Source of the DNA: Legionella_C sp963803545
GTDB taxonomy: Bacteria; Pseudomonadota; Gammaproteobacteria; Legionellales; Legionellaceae
DNA length: 64,000 nucleotides
Direction of reading: 5' to 3'
NCBI GenBank assembly: GCA_963803545.1
Contig: CAWDMX010000002.1
Span: forward strand, 1 to 64,000
The notes under the pieces are model-generated. The model ran no database searches and had not been told where the DNA came from. It saw only the letters and a list, made by a program, of their open reading frames with translations. Shown here piece after piece: positions 63,048 to 64,000 of the stretch. The stretch's first letter is position 1. The number at the start of each line of letters is the position of its first letter. The position numbers and the translations under genes were made by a program.

Positions 63048-64000
63048 GGAACTTTCTAGAAAGCAATTATTAATTGGCTTACTAGTTTGTGCGATAGGAG
63101 GTTTTTTTTATTGCTATGAATTTGTATTGCGGATAATTCCCGGCGCTTTACAAAGTGAATTAAGTGCGGCATTTGGCCATATTTCAGCAACTACATTTGG
63201 CCAACTGTCTGCTTTTTATTACTTTGCATATTCTCCCATGCAAATGCCGGTTGGCATGTTGATGGACCGCTTCGGGCCACGACGGTTACTGACCTTTGCG
63301 TGCTTATGTTGTGCGTTGGGTTCGTGGATGTTCACCGATATAACGTCAATAGTTGTGGCGGGAGCAGGGCGGTTTTTAGTAGGCTTTGGTTCCTCTTTTG
63401 CTTTTGTAGGGGTGTTATCGCTTACTACACGCTGGCTGCCAAAACGTTTTTTTTCACTTGTCGCCGGCCTGATAACAACGCTTGGCATGCTTGGTGTGGT
63501 GTATGGTGAAGTAAAAATTACGAAAGTTGCTTTCACCATGGGCTGGCAACATGTTTTATGGTTAATGGTTGTGATTGGCGTGGTTTTAACGCTTGTTATT
63601 TTTTTAGTTTTAAGAGACAGCCCTAAAGGTTACGTGGCAAGCGTACAACCTTTGCCTAAATTTTTTGCGGATGTGTGGAAAGTGTTGTCTTCACCGCAAG
63701 TTTGGCTCATTGGATTTGTAGGCGCGTGTTTATATACTTCTTTATCAGTATTTGGTGAGCTGTGGGGAAAAGCCTATTTAGAGCAAGCCCACCATCTAAC
63801 GAAGCTTGAAGCTTCGAGAACAGTATCCGCAATGTTTTTAGGTTGGGCGGTAGGTGCTCCGATTGCCGGATTTTTCTCTGACTACAGTGGTAGACGTGTG
63901 TTACCACTGGTTGTAGGCGCAATTATGGCGTTAATCTGCATTAGTTTAGTTTTATATTACCCACATTTATCCTATCTAAGTTTAAACGTTTTGTTGTTTT
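63028..64000 (+). CDS. MFS transporter (second of two tandem; cut by window end)
   Basis: The open frame from ATG 63028 runs to the right edge without a stop (at least 324 codons, beginning MQTQTTEELSRKQLL). It has the same MFS layout as its neighbour: YFAYSPMQMPVGMLMDRFGPRRLLTFA and GRFLVGFGSSFAFVGVLSL, then GWAVGAPIAGFFSDYSGRR. It looks like a diverged tandem copy of the previous gene. Substrate unknown. Confidence 0.87.
   Translation, partial: MQTQTTEELSRKQLLIGLLVCAIGGFFYCYEFVLRIIPGALQSELSAAFGHISATTFGQLSAFYYFAYSPMQMPVGMLMDRFGPRRLLTFACLCCALGSWMFTDITSIVVAGAGRFLVGFGSSFAFVGVLSLTTRWLPKRFFSLVAGLITTLGMLGVVYGEVKITKVAFTMGWQHVLWLMVVIGVVLTLVIFLVLRDSPKGYVASVQPLPKFFADVWKVLSSPQVWLIGFVGACLYTSLSVFGELWGKAYLEQAHHLTKLEASRTVSAMFLGWAVGAPIAGFFSDYSGRRVLPLVVGAIMALICISLVLYYPHLSYLSLNVLLF

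Overview
The window is a chromosomal segment of a gammaproteobacterium, most likely order Legionellales (Legionella/Coxiella relatives). The main reason is that it holds 18 of the genes of a Dot/Icm type IVB secretion system (T4BSS), set among ordinary gammaproteobacterial housekeeping genes. Base composition is AT-leaning, and TTG and GTG starts with good ribosome binding sites are common. I cannot name the genus. No rRNA, tRNA or CRISPR array was seen.

Layout. 1-600: the 3' part of a frameshifted IS5-family transposase with its right terminal repeat. 600-3540: a ferritin-like gene, a non-coding stretch with a roughly 126-nt foldback sequence, and an unrecognised 422-aa protein with a hydrophobic C-terminus. 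3540-13620 (minus): parE, apbC/mrp, proS, a SulP transporter fused to a carbonic anhydrase, ttcA, a tolC-like outer membrane channel and pcm. 13832-18381 (plus): kbl-tdh (threonine catabolism), ettA and an L,D-transpeptidase lipoprotein. 18755-23105 (minus): an RND pump with its membrane fusion protein. 23446-28567 (plus): a BON lipoprotein, glyA, nrdR, nusB, thiL, pgpA and a PerM-type permease.

Dot/Icm block A (28749-39457, plus) is icmN/dotK, icmM/dotJ, icmL/dotI, icmK/dotH, icmE/dotG, icmG/dotF, icmC/dotE, icmD/dotP, icmJ/dotN and icmB/dotO: the core outer-membrane and inner-membrane complexes plus a VirB4-like ATPase. It converges on icmH/dotU-icmF (39528-43230, minus), which encode a membrane-stabilising pair. 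A housekeeping and stress island follows (43675-50404): ahpC, ahpD, sodC, deaD, comM, ubiK, an EVE-domain gene and fau. Block B (50862-56055, plus) is icmT, icmS, a short unrelated-looking ORF in the icmR position, icmQ, icmP/dotM and icmO/dotL: the chaperones and coupling complex that recruit effectors. dotA, dotB, dotC, dotD, icmV, icmW and icmX are not in the window and must lie elsewhere if the system works.

56064-64000: an orphan amino-acid-binding protein, rimO, two overlapping exonuclease III genes, rpmE, a short malic enzyme and two overlapping MFS transporters, the second cut by the window edge.

The most interesting items are the putative new IcmR functional homologue (FIR) at 51539, a perfect 13-bp hairpin between it and icmQ, exact 30-bp tandem repeats inside dotG, a 56-aa ORF just upstream of icmT, the unknown 422-aa protein beside mobile DNA, and the foldback at 1631-1756. 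All identifications come from reading the sequence and from memory of the families. No database search was run.
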